Of a DNA stretch of 64,000 bases, positions 44,352-54,929 are shown piece by piece; within the stretch, counting starts at the first letter, position 1, and the number at the start of each line of letters is the position of its first letter. Under the pieces are notes generated by a model. That model did no database searches, had not been told where the DNA came from, and saw only the letters and a program-made list of their open reading frames with translations. The position numbers were made by a program, and so were the translations under genes. The stretch comes from Silene conica (taxonomy: Eukaryota; Streptophyta; Magnoliopsida; Caryophyllales; Caryophyllaceae). Where the stretch lies: assembly GCA_029255685.2 (NCBI GenBank), contig CM055311.2, positions 58,859,048 to 58,923,047 of the forward strand, in the 5' to 3' direction.

Positions 44352-44415
44352 GACGGTTTTTACAATTAGATTTTGTTAATTTCTGTTTTTCTTTGTCTCG
44401 AGGAACGCTTGTTAC

Positions 44416-45782
44416 TTGAGACCGTCACTTACTCTTTTCTTGAGGTTGTGTCATATGTTTAGGAATTCTCATAGTGAAAATTCGCAATCGCCATTTTCCG
44501 AGCCCGAGAAAACCTTCCATAGACATCAACGTTATTGGAGAGAAGTAAAGGAAGCCGAATTTACATCTATTGAAAAGGAGGAGGTTACATCTATTGAAAA
44601 GGAGGAGGTTTCTAGTCCTAGTTCATCGTCGCCTCGACCATCAACACCAATTTCACCAACTCTAATAAAAAAGATGGTGAAACTTTCCGATCATTCAAAA
44701 CCCACAGCGGCTAATCTTCCAACCTGTATCACCACTACTCAAATTAACGCACCGGATTTTGAGATTAAGTTGGCTTTTATTAGCCTCGTTGAGCGAAAAC
44801 AATTTGGAGGAAGTCCATTGAAGGATCCCAACCTTCATGTGAAAAACGTTTGCGATTATTGCTCCATGATCCGCCAAACCGGAGTGACACAATCCCAAAT
44901 TAGGGAAATGCTTTTCCCTTTTTCTTTGAAGGTAAAGGCGAAATTATGGATCAATACCCTCAATCTTACCGCTATGGGGATCACCATTCGGGAAAATTTG
45001 GCTCTTATTTTTTTCCAATAGTTTTTCCCACCGGAAAAGACTCAAGCCTTAAGGAGCCAAATCACCGGTTTTCGCCAACATGGTTTAGAGAGCTTGTTTG
45101 AAGATTGGGAGAGATACAAGGAGTTACAAAGGCAATGCCCACACTATGGTTTAGATGCTTGGTTCCTAGCCATAACATTCTACAATAGATGGTGTGCCGA
45201 GTCTCGAAGAATCCTTGATTCCGCCAACAATGGGCGGTTTGATCAAATTGACACGGATATTGCTCATGCCACAATTGACTCCATGGCAATTCTTGACGCT
45301 CAATATGTCAATTCTCGGAGTGCCACCACGCCAAACAAAGCCAAGGAGGATGTCACAACTCATTCCGTTTTGCTAGCCCAACTTGAGTTGCTTCAATAAA
45401 AGTTGGCCGAAAAGACTCCCAATGCCACCATGCAAGTCAACGCGGTGTCCACCACAAGTCAAATTGCTATGTGTGAAGGATGCAGAGGAGCGGGCCATTT
45501 TGCTAATAAATGCCCAACCACGGTTGCCGAGGTAAACGCTCTCCAAACTCATTGACAAGGGTTATATCCACCGGGTACATTTTCCAATACTTAAAACCCG
45601 AATTTTAAATATCACCCACATTTGTCCTACTCTAGCAACAATGTGCTTAACCCTCAACTCCAACGAAATTATAACCCCCAACCACAACATAATTTCGTTC
45701 CCCAACAATCATATAACCCACCACGTCCACGACATCAAACCAACCAAGGGGATAGTGGAAAACTAGAAGCATTGGTCAACCA
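44416..45782 (+). pseudogene. Gag of E4, first part
   Basis: The gag domain reads VCDYCSMIRQTGVTQSQIRE, then MLFPFSLKVKAKLWINTL. After an in-frame TAG near 45019 it continues with QITGFRQHGLESLFEDWERY, then ELQRQCPHYGLDAWFLAITF. A zinc knuckle (CEGCRGAGHFANKC) lies near 45475-45520. Further stops lie near 45397, 45553 and 45590. The N-terminus contains a 9-codon repeat (TSIEKEEV twice). The gene is cut by the solo LTR at 45783 and goes on after 47606. Confidence 0.82.
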
Positions 45783-47606
45783 TGATGTGTGCATTTTGTA
45801 TAGACTTTTTAGTCTTATTTTGGCACGCATTTTCATGTAATTTGGTGATTTAGTATCACTTTATGCCCCATATATGCTACTTTGTGTTTGTATTGCTGTT
45901 TTGCAGATATAGACCAAAGTGTAGCGGAAACCGAGCTTTTTCTGCCCCAAGCGTTGCATTTTAGTAGACGATGGAAGAAACGAGGCCGGTTGTGCAATCA
46001 TCGAGAAGCGTGAGGAGTATAATCAACCATTCAAGGAGAAAGTTAAGGAAATCTACCACTCTAGGCCTATCGAGGACCTAGTCGAGGAAGAAAAGTCCTC
46101 GATCGAGCTGTCTTGTGCTCGATCGAGAGGTTTCCAAGTTCTAAAGTGCTCGGTCGATAGCTCTTATGATCGATCGAGAGGTTTTGAAGGAAGGAGAGTC
46201 GATCGAGAACACTGATCTCCTCGATCGACCAGTTTTGAAGGATTTTTGCTCGATTGAGAGGCAATTTCCCTCGATCGAGAGCTTTCTGCTGGCTCTTCGT
46301 TTTCTCAGACTTATTACAGCAATTTCGTTTTTTCTCTATTTAAGAACTCTCATTGAGTTCATTAGGTTATCCATCATTAGTCTCTTATCAGACATTATCT
46401 TTCTTTTCCCCTGGTTTACTCCTTTCGTTCAGAAACTTAGTAGCCGTCACTTTTATACAATATTTTTGTTCTTCATCTTTTTCATTCTCAAGGATCGTGT
46501 TACTCGTTCTAGCCATATTCTTATAGTAATTCTTCTTCCTTATATTCTTTTACTGTTTATTAGTATTCTGATTTATAATCTCCAGTTCGTTTGCTTTTGT
46601 TTCCGTCTGTTTCGACACAAATGCTCGTTACTCTGTTTTCGTATACATCGTCGCATTTCGTTTCTGTTTCTCGACAATTCCTGTTCCTGCTCTTTGTATT
46701 TCGTTTTTGATTTCCCTTCCCTTACCATCTCTGATTATTAGTTCAGTTTTGTCGTATATTATCCCTGTTTAGAATCCTCATTTATTTCGGTTTTGTATGC
46801 TTGTCCCGCGCTTTGTTTCCGTTCGCAAAACTCGAAATCCGTCCCCTAGTCCCCTACTGTTCTTCGTCATTTTTGTATCCCATGTCCCCGCTTTAATATT
46901 CTGATTTTATTTCCCGTATCACTATGTCACATGCTAGTGTAAGTTTAGTATTCGTAATCGTTGCTAATACCGTCATGAGTAGCTAAACCGTATAATATGC
47001 CGGGATAAGGGAACTTGTGTTGAATGCATGATTGGTGGTAGAATGGGATGGGTAGTTTATGGTAGGAGTAATCGTTAAGTAATTTAATTCATGTTCGGTT
47101 TAGTGAGTGCACACATGAGACCGTACATCTAGTTAATTCCCGACCTAGACCGGAAGGTTGGAAGGGTAAGGCTTACTTAACTATTTTAACTAGTTTTTGT
47201 GAGAGCGGAAGTTAAGCAAAAACGACCTTAGGGCGACTTAAGACCGGAAGGTATAGTCGGGTTTGAGATGTGACTGTAATAACCCAGCCTTTCCTACCAA
47301 TAAACTGACCAACCCCAATTATACCGATTATGCATAAGACACAACGACCCGAGTTCCCAGCATATTCCCTTTATTCTTGATTTAATTCACATCATCTCGT
47401 GCTTGTTTTCGTATTTTTATTATTTTTGCATATCTCATATCTTGTAGTTTAGTTCATTATTTTCAAACCCCCAATTGTGATTAATAGGTAGAAACTAATA
47501 GTTGACAAGTTCGCTTCCCTGTGGAGACTGGCCCTATTTACCACTAGCGTATGTTAGTTGTGCATTAGGTTTATTTTTGGTGCCTACAACGACGGGCATC
47601 AAACCA
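45778..47606 (+). mobile_element. Solo LTR in the E4 gag gene
   Basis: Target duplications AACCA lie at 45778-45782 and 47602-47606. The LTR is 45783-47601 (1,819 bp), from TGATGTGTGC to GACGGGCATCA. It carries eight CTCGATCGAG-type palindromes at 46098-46279, followed by a TATA-like ctatttaaga near 46336. It contains no internal genes. Its start and internal layout match the solo LTR at 16162 and the E5 LTR. Confidence 0.92.
46098..46279. repeat. Phased CTCGATCGAG palindromes in the E4-borne solo LTR
   Basis: Eight sites (four perfect, the others with one or two changes) start at 46098, 46118, 46149, 46169, 46198, 46220, 46249 and 46270. The steps are 20, 31, 20, 29, 22, 29 and 21 bp, alternating strictly between about 21 and 30. 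Confidence 0.92.
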
Positions 47607-48555
47607 AATGGCTAAAACTCAAATTGAGATGTTAGCACAACTTCAAAAGAATGACCAATCTCACAATGACACAAATTGTCGTCATTAAGATGTTAGAACA
47701 ACGAGTTGCCCAACTAGCTACATATAATGCTCAAAGGCAACAAGGTCAACTCCAACCACAAGGTGCACAACCCCATGTTTCCGTCAATGCTATTCAATTG
47801 TGGGTGTTGTGCTCAATGTTAGTCCGTCCATGATCATGGATGAAGAGGTAGTTGACAATGGCAAAGAAAAGGCTCAAGAGAAGCCTAAGGATGTCGAAGA
47901 AAAGGAGCATGTTGTTCCTTCTAAATCTCAAGTTTTGTTTCCATCTCGATTGATCAAGCAAACTGGCGATGGTAGGTTTAGTGAATTTTTCGAAACGGTT
48001 AGGAACTTTCATGTTTCAATTCCTTTTGTTGAGCTTATTTTGCAGGTACCTTCTTATTCGAAGTTCATGAAGGACCTCCTTAAGAAGAAGGGATCGTTTC
48101 AAAGCAAGGATGCCATAGGTTCCACGAAAGAGTGTTATGCATTCTTCCATAATCTGTCTCCACCAAAGCTCAAAGATCCGGGTAGTTATTCCATTCCTTG
48201 TACCATTTGCACGTACCATATTGATAAGGCTCTTTGCGATCTTGGAGCTAGTGTTAGTGTCATGCCCTTCTCCATGTATGAAAAGCTTAATATGAGACCA
48301 TTCAAACCAACCGATACAACGTTACAAATGGCGGACGGTTCTATGAAAAGCCCTATGGGAACTTTAGAGGACGTTCCGGTAATGGTTGGTAAGTTTTTCA
48401 TTCCCGTTGATTTCATAATAGTAGATTTAGCCGATGACGCTCAAGTACCACTTATTTTGGATCGTCCATTTTTGCATACTACAGGTGCTCTAATAGACAT
48501 GAAAAATGGGAAAATTACTTTGGAGGCCGGAAATCAAAAGATCACTTTTTTCTAA
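47607..48555 (+). pseudogene. E4 gag C-terminus and protease
   Basis: After the solo LTR, gag resumes with a Gln/Asn-rich stretch (MAKTQIEMLAQLQKNDQ). The clear open block is 47800-48555: FPSRLIKQTGDGRFSEFFET, then DPGSYSIPCTICTYHIDKAL, then CDLGASVSVMPFSMYEKLNM, then LQMADGSMKSPMGTLEDVPV, then VPLILDRPFLHTTGALIDMK. This is an Athila-type retropepsin domain with Asp-Leu-Gly in place of Asp-Thr-Gly. The frame ends with TAA at 48553-48555. No reverse transcriptase follows. Confidence 0.83.
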
Positions 48556-49090
48556 TTAAACTAATGTACTTACAAGTCTGATGCCACATGAGTCGATTTG
48601 TTGTCTTAATAATATTGACTATTCTAATATTTCTTCATTTTCTAACCAATTGGAAGAAAAGATAAGTGTTTGTTTTGAAGGAAAAAATGTCCCTTTGGAT
48701 GAGATAAAGAGTGGTAAGCAAGATTACTTCTGGAAGAGAATGGAAAGGTTTCAAAAATATCGGAAATTCTTGGGAAGTAACAAGGCTATAGATATGCTTC
48801 GTGGTCAAGCAATGACCAAATGTGCTCACGGAAGTGGAGGCTTGGGGTAACTGAGTCATGTGCGTCGTGCGGGACGTTAAACCAGCGCTTCTTGGGAGGC
48901 AACCCATGCTCTTTTTCATTTTTATTTAGTTTTAAATTTTTAGTTTATAGTATTTTTATTTATTTTCATTAGTTTTATTTTTATTTTTCTGCATTTTTAT
49001 GTTTTAATTAATTTTAGGAATAAAATATTAGGCTTACGGTTTATGGTTTCCTAATTTCGAATGAATTTGGAAAAGCGGAGGAAGGAAAGT
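48556..49090 (+). other. E4 region downstream of the protease
   Basis: A short frame (48581-48850) has no family I recognise. At 48862-48910 lies GTCGTGCGGGACGTTAAACC, then CGCTTCTTGGGAGGCAACCC, wording that often follows the end of pol in plant Athila-type elements. Its position here, 300 bases after the protease, shows that reverse transcriptase to integrase was deleted. T-rich sequence follows. Confidence 0.55.
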
Positions 49091-49303
49091 CAGAATGTAA
49101 CAACCCGACCCGCCACCGTCGTAACACAAACCCGATAAGATGGGTGTGCACTTTTGGGCCCGATAATTGTCCCCACTTAAGCCCAAAAGCACAAGGCCTT
49201 GTTACTAAGTGGTGGGTGGGGGCTATTATAAACATATCACAAGCCTCACATTCTACCGATGTGGGACAAATTTCCTCTCATACTCTTGGGGTGTTACACA
49301 GAA
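49091..49303. mobile_element. 203-bp TRIM-like solo LTR
   Basis: Target duplications CAGAA lie at 49091-49095 and 49299-49303 and flank a 203-bp unit, TGTAACAACCCG...GGGGTGTTACA. The terminal TGTAACA/TGTTACA inverted repeat and small size fit a solo LTR of a terminal-repeat retrotransposon in miniature. It includes ACCGATGTGGGACAA, a stretch seen in small plant LTRs. It has no 5S-like promoter box, so it is not Cassandra. Confidence 0.8.
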
Positions 49304-50900
49304 TGCGCAAAAAGGGTCAACCCCGTGCTAATTCAGGAATTTCGCGAGTTTTTGTTAAAACACAAAGTAAGGCTTCTTAAACCTTATTTATAACCCCGAC
49401 GGTATTCCTCTTCTTCCTTACTCCCTCTTTTCTTCAATCCTTCACCAAATCACTTAATAATCTCACCAATCTTCATCAAGTTTCTAGTTTTTCTCCTACT
49501 ATCATCATGCGGTAAGTAATTTTTGCTTTTCACCTAGAATTCATTCTACTTTAATCAATTTCGCTAGTTTTTCAAAACCCTAAATTAGCTTGGGGACTTT
49601 TGAATTTGCATATATTGTTTTGCTAGCAATTGATTATATTTTAATTAACTAAGGTTCATGGATTAAATTAGTTACTAGTTTATCCTACTTTTCTGTTGAT
49701 GAATGAATTTAGGGTTACAAGTTGAGTTCCTCTTTTGAACTTTTCTTGTAGTTTTAAGATTGATTCATGTTTTCAGGAGGTTAAGCATTAAAAAATCATG
49801 TTATTGGTGTGATTCGTGTGATCAACCGCCAAAGAAAAAGGCTAAGCATTATCATGCAACATCAATACAACAAAGGGACACTCTTTTAATACATAGAGTC
49901 AAGAAAGAGATTGTTGAAGCCATCCCTCCTATGGTGTTCGATTTTTGCGGGATTAATATGGTGTTGAAGCTTTCGAAATCAATCTAGCAATTATTCTAGC
50001 GGTTATGGTGATGAAGGAGGAAGGAGGAAGCTTATTCGATCTATTTTGTGATGGTACTAGTCATATAAATGTTACCTTATGTGACGATAATGTTTCCACA
50101 TTGTTTGCGGAGGTGAAGGGATTCAATTTTTGGCCTTTCACTTGATGGATGGAGGTTGGTTCCCCCGTTTTTCGTTCTAGCTTGGGGAGAGCTAGTTAGG
50201 CTAGTAAGTTTTCTTTTTATTTTTGCTTTCTTAGTTTTTCTTTTCCTAGCACCCATTAAACTTTTTCCTCTTGTTTTCTATTGTGTTATGAGCCATTTCT
50301 ATGGTTTTAATGAGTAATCTTAATGATGACACATTGAGGACAATGTTATGTTTAGCTTGGGGGGAAATGTATTTACATGTTAGTTAGTTTTGCATTTAGT
50401 TAGTTTAGAGTTTGAGATTTTTGAGATACATTTTTAAATTTTGCTAAGGAAAATTATTGAAAAATGTTTGCTTGTTCCAACTTCTACCCTTTGCATATCC
50501 TAATTATAACTATTGCTTAATGATTTATATTTTTGATGGGATAGGTTGTTACATGGGGATGTCTTGACATAATAGGTGAAAAATGAACCAAATAGACTTG
50601 AGCTTGACTTTTGGCAAGCCACAAAATTGTAAGGTATAACCTCTTTTGACCAATACATTCGTACTTGGTTTCTCTTAGGCGAGTGTAACTATCTCCTTAT
50701 AGTTGGTGCAACATCAAAATGTATAAGTATGATTTTTATTTCATCTCTTTATAAGCATGCATTCATATGTTTTTAGCATTTTGAACCCGTTCACATGTAC
50801 AAAAAATCCTAACTACATTGAAAAATTGTCTACCATATTGAGCTAGTAATTTTGATTAGTTTGGGTGCTCATTTGGGATATTTCTAAAATTGAAAAAAGA
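49304..50900 (+). other. E4 3' non-coding region
   Basis: About 1.6 kb has no convincing gene. Around 50332 the sequence acattgAGGAcaatgt is followed by GCTTGGGGGGAAATG near 50358, the hairpin plus purine-tract pair also seen in E1 and E2. This may be the polypurine tract of E4. No matching 3' LTR of E4 is visible, and the element is replaced by a Copia-type LTR further right. Confidence 0.55.
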
Positions 50901-50929
50901 TGTTCATTTGAGCTGAAGGAAATCGTATT

Positions 50930-51464
50930 TCCAGAAATTTAATCATATCATATATGATGGATTTTAATTTGTCATAAAAATTAAATTAGATCTTATGCAT
51001 GCAAGTTCATAAGACAGCGAACTCTTACATTGCTTACGGCGGATCATGTTGATATTTATTATATCTTTATATGATTATGTGTTATTGACAATAAGTGGCT
51101 GGGAGAACCTCTAGTCATTCCCCACTGACTGTGGCATAAATGTTTCATGTATATAGGTTGGTGTTGTGTTGTACAGGGGATCCGTTGAGGCTAGCGAGCG
51201 ATGATCCTTCATCGATTTGACATTTCCTATCGTGCAGCTAGACCTAACTTTTGACATACAGTTTTGGTGCCTGTAGGGATATGTTATACTAGTCATGTTT
51301 TGTAACTAAGTTTATACTTAATACTTATCTATGTTTTCATTTCCTCCGCATTTCAGTTATAGTATTATGCCTTGCATGTTAGTTTAATTATGTTAAAAGT
51401 TTTAATTCCGCGCAAATTTCATGCATATTGTGTGTTTATTTTCCGCTGCCGTGAGGGTTTTACA
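50930..51464 (-). repeat. Copia-type LTR (left edge uncertain)
   Basis: On the minus strand it would start TGTAAAACCCTCACGGCAGC at 51464, in the middle of the E5 gag sequence, with the GCGGAAAATAAA wording common in plant Copia LTRs. I cannot place its other end or find a target duplication, so the left boundary is a guess. Confidence 0.45.
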
Positions 51465-51790
51465 GAATGTCAATGCTAAGGAGTTCCAATCCGTTATCCC
51501 AGAGCTCTCTCTGTCCAAGTTTCTTCACCAGTCCTTTGCATCCTCAGTCAAAGAAAAATGAAAAAGAAATTCCTTGACCTTCTCATGAGTGACACCATGA
51601 GCTAACAAAAGTGTGGCGCAGTAGTCTTTGAATATCTCTATGTGCTTAGGTGGATCCTCATTTGCTTCACCTTTGAATAAGTTCCGTTCTATAAGCTGAT
51701 AGAACGACGGCTGGAGAGAAAAAGTCCCCTCACTCGCCGTAGGAAACAAGGATGCTGTAGGCAATGATCAAACATTCGATCGGATCGGAG
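51465..51790 (-). pseudogene. Gag N-terminal fragment of E5
   Basis: The block reads FSLQPSFYQLIERNLFKGEA, then HIEIFKDYCATLLLAHGVTH, then VKEFLFHFSLTEDAKDW, the start of an Athila/Tat-type gag domain. An in-frame TGA follows at 51525-51527. The same frame goes on (RNLDRESSGITDWNSLAL) to the Copia LTR border at 51465. The rest of E5 is missing. Confidence 0.72.
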
Positions 51791-51958
51791 TGGCTCGCAA
51801 TGGTAGGCATTCTGAAATGAGTTCTGATATCAACCTACTTCTCCGGTGTCAAGTGCCTGAAAATACTACAACACTGGAGAAAAATATGAGATCGGTCTCA
51901 AGGGATCACTTCCTTGAGACCAAAACAAACATAAAAGAACAAATAAAACTACACCGTC

Positions 51959-51976
51959 TCCCCGGCAACGGCGCCA
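51959..51976 (-). other. Primer binding site, tRNA-Asp type (E5)
   Basis: On the minus strand TGGCGCCGTTGCCGGGGA is perfect and lies five bases inside the LTR that starts at 51982. Confidence 0.9.
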
Positions 51977-51981
51977 AAATT

Positions 51982-53341
51982 TGACACGCCTGTCGCAACC
52001 CTATCAAAAATAAATCAACTGGTCCTAAACCAAATGTAGTAGAGGCAGTCGGGTATCGAATCCATAGGGAGAAGGGAATCTTAGAAGTTCAAACAAGTTT
52101 GCTAAAGTAATCAAATGGGGGTGTGCTAGTTGTTTTATAATCTAAATTCTAAGGCAAAAACAAGAACAAGGAAAAATAGACGAGTAACTAATAGAAGGAG
52201 AAACTAGGATTGTCGGTTCACCATGGCCTAAGGTGGAGCGAAGAAATTAAGAATGTGTTAAAATTGGGAAAGGGGTAGTGAAAAGGTCCTTTCGGTCCGC
52301 TATTCGCCCTAGGATAAAACTAACAAACTTTCGCTCTAGCTAATTCATCTCAAAGTTCATTGTCGATCTACCTATTCTAATATTTCGATCTAGGTTAAGG
52401 AAATCCATATAGTTAATTGAATGCGTCGACTCAAACAATCAAAACTTATTATATGCAATGATTAAATGCAATTCCAAATCCAATATATTCACTACAACGA
52501 CTATTCCTAAGCCATGGTTCCCCTAAATGCTAGTGTATAATCTAGCTAATCATGCTTAAGAAATTAACAACGAAGATAAGGAAAAGGGAATTCGACATCA
52601 TAAGAGAAGAAGAAATAGAAAACATAGATTAATTAACAAAGTAGAAAAGAGAGTCCCACGATTACAAGATTGAAGAAGGATGGACGAAAAACCGATTCCA
52701 AAGCTAAAGAATTAATCTAACTAATTAAGGTTTTTGAGAAGAGAAATGGAAATGAGATCTAAAATCTACTGCTACTATCTACTGTCTACTGTTATTGTGT
52801 GTATCCAGATGTGTGTTGCTGCTGCTGCTTAACTTCTCCTTTTATGCTAATTTCGAAACCCTTCAAAGCTGGAAGATTGCTGAAATTTCGCGACCCTGCT
52901 CGATCGAGTAAATGAGGTACTCGATCGAGCAAACTTTTGTTCTCCCATGCTCGATCGAGTGAAAACCAGTACTCGATCGAGTGAACTGGAGAAAGCAGTC
53001 TATGGCCCTAAGTAAAAAGCTCGATCGAATGAATCTCCTCATGCAACCACTCGATCGAGTGGACATCAGTACTCGATCGATTGATTTCTGGGTTTGGCAA
53101 GGATCACTTTCCTTTGGGGATTCTGCACTCCTCAATGTGACACGATTCCTTCCCGACATTTTGGAAAGTGCTTGATTATTGCGGATTGAGCGGTTTTTCC
53201 TTCTTCCTGGCTTTTATCTGCAATAAATACAAAACGAAACTGAGAAGACAGTTCGGGGAATAAAAGTAGCCAAAAGCTGAGAAATAGAGGACAAATACGT
53301 GCCGAATGGGCCAAAAAGGCCTATATGAAATGCACGCATCA
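51982..53341 (-). repeat. E5 5' LTR
   Basis: This 1,360-bp LTR on the minus strand runs from TGATGCGTGCATTTC at 53341 to the end at 51982. It begins like the solo LTRs at 16162 and 45783. It has seven CTCGATCGAG-type palindromes at 52899-53081, and a TATA-like CATAAAAGG near 52839-52847 follows them in the direction of transcription. The partner LTR is not in the window. Confidence 0.88.
52899..53081. repeat. Phased CTCGATCGAG palindromes in the E5 LTR
   Basis: Seven sites start at 52899, 52920, 52950, 52972, 53020, 53050 and 53072. The steps are 21, 30, 22, 48, 30 and 22 bp. Confidence 0.92.
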
Positions 53342-54140
53342 ATATGATTAAATGAAAATATAATCATATTGATGCCGTGTACGACTAAAAGGTTAGTCAA
53401 TGTAATAATGATGCGATTATTTAATACTGATTAAATAAAATTAGCTGAGACGAATTAAATGTTAATTCGTAATTATATATAAAATGTTATATTTAATTGA
53501 TGTATATAATGTAATTATTTAATAAAGATTAAATAATGTAATTAAATATAAATTGTTATATTTAATTAGGGAATTATACAGATACACATTATATACAAAA
53601 GAGGATAACAACTCGACTGAAGAAGTGCACGGCTCAGTGTACACGGCTCACGCGTTTATGGAGCTCAGTTGGAGTTTGTTACAGAGGTTGTTACACAGTC
53701 AGTTGGAGGAGCAGTTTTAGGTAGACTCAAATAATGATTTGAGAAATTCTATCTAAACTCTTCTAGGTGGTTGTTAGTAGAGGAACTCTATATAATAAGA
53801 ACTCTATATAATAAGAACTCTAACTATCATATACCACACGGCTGCCCTAAGAAATCTCACGCCACTCACCTCTCTCATTGATCATCATTCACAAAAATTA
53901 ACAGTAATTTTTCCCAGTTTCTAGCTCAAAAAAGGCATTTCTCGGAGCATCTTGGGTGCAACAATTAGGAGGATATCTAATTTGATATATGTTCTTAGGC
54001 CTTATTGCGGGGACCAAAGGTTGATTCCTAATCCTTATCTTTGTGTCCTTTTTTTTGTTTATGACTATAAATCGTACCTTATAATTTCGTTATAATCCTA
54101 CTTTTATTAGTTGGGAAGATATTTCCCACAATAACAACCG
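53342..54140 (+). repeat. Copia-type LTR sequence
   Basis: An AT-rich first part is followed by a TATA-like tctatataataag (with a short tandem repeat near 53785-53820), then a leader with CACGCCACTCACC and a stretch ending GGAAGATATTTCCCACA at about 54132. The general order fits a plant Copia LTR on the plus strand, but I see neither a clear start nor a target duplication. Confidence 0.4.
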
Positions 54141-54284
54141 TGAATAAACTAGAGGTACCAAAAGTGGATAGAGGCGAACAAAAAGAAATACAACGGCATA
54201 AGAGAATGGGAGGAACGTTTTGGAATATATCAGTCTAATGTTCAGTTAATTAACTACATAAATTCACAAAATTTATCGTAAAAG

Positions 54285-54351
54285 ATGTCGGATGCTGTTG
54301 ATTGGAGGGAGATGGGTGCAGTGACTCCAGTTCTTGATCAAGGCTTATGTG
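54285..54351 (+). pseudogene. Papain-like cysteine protease exon fragment
   Basis: The exon piece reads DAVDWREMGAVTPVLDQGLCG and breaks at a GTAGTT donor. This is the N-terminal start of the mature papain domain, including the Gln and the Gly-Cys-Gly run-up to the catalytic Cys, where plant genes often have an intron. No other exon of the gene is visible. It is a fragment and is probably transposon cargo. Confidence 0.7.
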
Positions 54352-54561
54352 GTAGTTTCTTTCATCTTTAATTTCAGCCATTAATTCATTCTTCACATTA
54401 TTATGGGTAACACTATTAAAACCATAATAAGATAAGTACATTATAAAGTCGTAAAGTGGTGGTGGTTATTATCCACGTTCATTTCATATAATGCAAATCA
54501 TTCTGATTATCAGCTGTATTTAATACAACCTCTATCCACTTTTGGTACCTCTTCTCCATAA

Positions 54562-54715
54562 ATTTTGATGTTGATAGATGCAGTGAGGAAGCAGTACAGG
54601 ATTACAACAGATTCCGAGTAATGCATATGAATGAAGTTGCTGCAAAACTTGTTGAAAGTGGGAAAATTGGAGAAGCAGTGAGGAAGCGGTTCTACTGTGA
54701 TTACTCTTTTGCTTT
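54562..54715 (+). other. Exon-like open stretch, unidentified
   Basis: A frame reads CSEEAVQDYNRFRVMHMNEV, then AAKLVESGKIGEAVRKRFYC, with balanced codon use, preceded by a possible gatgcag acceptor. I do not recognise the family. Together with the papain exon 200 bases away it suggests a second captured gene piece. Confidence 0.35.
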
Positions 54716-54929
54716 TCTTGGTTCAATATTTCTGAAAAATGTGTGCACAGTGCTTAAATTTATTTCCTTATAGTTTTACCTGTTTGTGGTAACATTTCCG
54801 GTGTGTAGAATTTTATTTGTCTAAACTGATACAAATCGCTCCTTGTACTTGTCAAGCCTTGTATTCTTACAATAATCTTCCAAACCGGGAATAAAACCGT
54901 AAGTTGTAAACATTAACTCCTCATTTTCT

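Noticed and set aside
46166-46741. 191-codon Phe/Leu/Ile-rich ORF that could pass for a membrane protein
   Set aside because: It lies wholly inside the solo LTR, starts in the palindrome array and is rich in T-run codons.
49096-49298. Cassandra-type TRIM
   Set aside because: I looked for the 5S-like promoter region expected in Cassandra LTRs and did not see it.
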